A DNA stretch of 64,000 nt from Acinetobacter terrestris. GTDB taxonomy: Bacteria; Pseudomonadota; Gammaproteobacteria; Pseudomonadales; Moraxellaceae. The notes under the pieces are model-generated. The model saw nothing but the letters and a program-made list of their open reading frames with translations, was not told the origin of the DNA and ran no database searches. The translations under genes and the position numbers were made by a program. Below are positions 62,637-64,000 of the stretch, piece after piece. The DNA is taken from positions 1 through 64,000 of the forward strand of contig NZ_SJNZ01000011.1 of assembly GCF_004331155.1 (NCBI RefSeq), read 5' to 3'. Every line of letters starts with the position of its first letter. Within the stretch, counting starts at the first letter, position 1.

Positions 62637-63422
62637 ATGACTTCAAATCAAAGATTTCAAGATAAAGTCGTGATTGTAACCGGTGCCGCTCAAGGCATTG
62701 GTCGCGGTGTGGCCCTACAGGTGGCATCGGAAGGTGCGCAAGTGGTCATGGCAGACCTTTCTCCTTATGTGGAAGAAGTTTTAGCTGAAATTCAAGCTGC
62801 CGGTGGTGATGCTGTGACCATCAATGCAAACTTGGAAACCTTTGCAGGTGCACAATCGGTTGTTGAAAAAGCATTATCGACTTATGGTCGTGTCGATGCC
62901 CTGATTAACAATGTCGGTGGCGCGATCTGGATGAAACCTTTCGAAGAATTTTCTGAAGAGGAAATCATCAAGGAAGTGAATCGTTCATTGTTTCCAACGA
63001 TGTGGTGCTGCCGTGCAGTTTTACCTGAAATGATTAAAAATCAGAAAGGTACAATTGTAAATGTGTCATCTATTGCCACTCGTGGTATTAACCGTGTGCC
63101 TTACTCTGCTTCTAAAGGTGGCGTAAATGGTTTAACGGCTGCCCTCGCATTTGAACATGCCAAAGATGGAATTCGTGTCAATGCGGTAGCAACTGGGGGT
63201 ACAGAAGCGCCACCACGTAAAGTGCCACGCAATGCCAATCCACTTTCTGAAAATGAACAAGCGTGGATGCAACAAGTGGTTGATCAAACCATTGACCGTA
63301 CTTTCTTGGGGCGCTACGGCACCATTCAAGAACAGGTGAATGCCATTGTATTTTTGGCTTCAGATGAATCTTCATATATGACAGGAACTGTGGTTCCTGT
63401 AGGTGGTGGCGATCAGGGTTAA
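62637..63422 (+). CDS. benD: 1,2-dihydroxycyclohexa-3,5-diene-1-carboxylate dehydrogenase
   Basis: A 261-residue short-chain dehydrogenase (VVIVTGAAQGIGRG; NNVGG; catalytic pattern YSASK) that oxidises and decarboxylates the benzoate cis-diol to catechol. GAG lies upstream of the ATG, a weak ribosome site. It lies 300 bases after benC, across the structured element, and 60 bases before benE. Confidence 0.92.
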   Translation: MTSNQRFQDKVVIVTGAAQGIGRGVALQVASEGAQVVMADLSPYVEEVLAEIQAAGGDAVTINANLETFAGAQSVVEKALSTYGRVDALINNVGGAIWMKPFEEFSEEEIIKEVNRSLFPTMWCCRAVLPEMIKNQKGTIVNVSSIATRGINRVPYSASKGGVNGLTAALAFEHAKDGIRVNAVATGGTEAPPRKVPRNANPLSENEQAWMQQVVDQTIDRTFLGRYGTIQEQVNAIVFLASDESSYMTGTVVPVGGGDQG

Positions 63423-63482
63423 ACCTGATCTCATCAAAATTCAACAGGATCATTGAATTCTACGCATGGAGGCAATAGCGCA

Positions 63483-64000
63483 ATGACGACCCTGTTAAAA
63501 ACATTAAAAGATGATTGGTCCATTTCAGCCACGGTCGCAGGATTTTTGGCCGTGCTGATTTCCTATTCAGGTCCACTGATCATTTTTTTCCAAGCCGCCC
63601 AAAAAGCGCAAGTTTCCAGTGCCATGATGATTTCGTGGATTTGGGGAATTTCAATTGGTGCAGCTGTTGCCGGTATTTTTCTTTCGATTAAATACAAAGT
63701 TCCGGTGATTACCGCGTGGTCTGCACCGGGAACGGCATTATTGGTGACCCTGTTCCCCAATATTTCATTGAATGAAGCCATCGCCGCATACATCACTTCT
63801 GCTGTGGTGATTTTTTTGATTGGAATTACCGGTTATTTCGACAAATTATTGAAATGGATTCCCCAAGATGTCGCAGCTGGCATGATGGCCGGAATCCTTT
63901 TTCAGTTTGGTTTGGGGCTTTTTACTGCAACTGACACCATGCCGATGATTGTTTTTGGCATGCTGATGGTGTTTCTCGTTGCAAAGCGTTTAGTACCACG
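63483..64000 (+). CDS. benE: Benzoate/H+ symporter BenE (3' end outside window)
   Basis: The frame is open from the ATG at 63483 to the window end, giving 172 residues of a polytopic membrane protein of the BenE family: VAGFLAVLISYSGPLIIFFQAA, then KYKVPVITAWSAPGTAL and PQDVAAGMMAGILFQFG. GGAGG lies 10 bases upstream. It is the last known ben gene, a second route for benzoate uptake besides BenK. It was not included in the longer open-frame listing because it is cut by the window edge. Confidence 0.93.
   Translation, partial: MTTLLKTLKDDWSISATVAGFLAVLISYSGPLIIFFQAAQKAQVSSAMMISWIWGISIGAAVAGIFLSIKYKVPVITAWSAPGTALLVTLFPNISLNEAIAAYITSAVVIFLIGITGYFDKLLKWIPQDVAAGMMAGILFQFGLGLFTATDTMPMIVFGMLMVFLVAKRLVP

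Overview
The window is chromosomal DNA of an Acinetobacter-like gammaproteobacterium. The evidence is the AT-rich non-coding DNA, a DcaP-type porin in a dca cluster, the benABCDE/catBCA/BenM set with Acinetobacter-type lengths and motifs, and an IS982-family transposase end. It is almost entirely a catabolic island: about 55 protein genes, and no rRNA, tRNA or CRISPR that I can see.

Layout. (1) 1-1.7 kb: end of an IS982-type transposase and two small unknown genes in AT-rich DNA. (2) 1.7-7.1 kb: an alicyclic-acid operon (aliA, aliB, badI, badH) with a divergent MarR regulator, predicted to convert cyclohexanecarboxylate to pimeloyl-CoA. (3) 7.2-34.2 kb: a large dicarboxylate beta-oxidation (dca) region. 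It holds dcaKIJP plus a second exporter-like MFS gene, dcaA-gcdH, dcaEHF, two IclR regulators, a long acyl-CoA dehydrogenase, a PaaI-type thioesterase, two class III CoA-transferases, and a second dcaA/E/H/F/K set arranged as an inverted copy. (4) 34.3-36.0 kb: ETF-ubiquinone oxidoreductase, the electron outlet for all the acyl-CoA dehydrogenases here. (5) 36.6-37.1 kb: a DUF2147 periplasmic protein. (6) 37.2-47.7 kb: leucine/isovalerate degradation (acyl-CoA ligase, TetR, liuABCDE) ending in a succinyl-CoA:acetoacetate CoA-transferase. (7) 47.9-52.5 kb: a Fur-box-controlled divergent set (ApbE-DUF2271 fusion, PepSY membrane protein, membrane-anchored flavoreductase; DUF4198 protein). (8) 52.6-64 kb: benzoate/catechol genes: benP-like porin, benK, a BenM/CatM-type regulator, then catBCA-benABCDE in one direction, with benE cut by the window end.

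How it fits together. Alicyclic acids would be opened to pimeloyl-CoA. The dca enzymes shorten dicarboxylyl-CoAs, and glutaryl-CoA dehydrogenase turns the C5 product into crotonyl-CoA. Electrons leave through ETF and ETF-QO. Benzoate is handled separately, by dioxygenation to catechol and ortho cleavage as far as muconolactone isomerisation; the later steps (catD, catIJ, catF) are not in the window. The most notable signal outside the genes is a 17-bp inverted repeat (ATTTCG-N5-CGAAAT and a variant ATACCG-N5-CGAAAT). I find it at nine promoter-proximal places across regions 3 and 4 and nowhere else I looked. It appears to define a regulon joining both dca sets, the CoA-transferases, the transporters, one IclR gene and ETF-QO.

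All functions are inferred by reading motifs and gene order; no database search was run.
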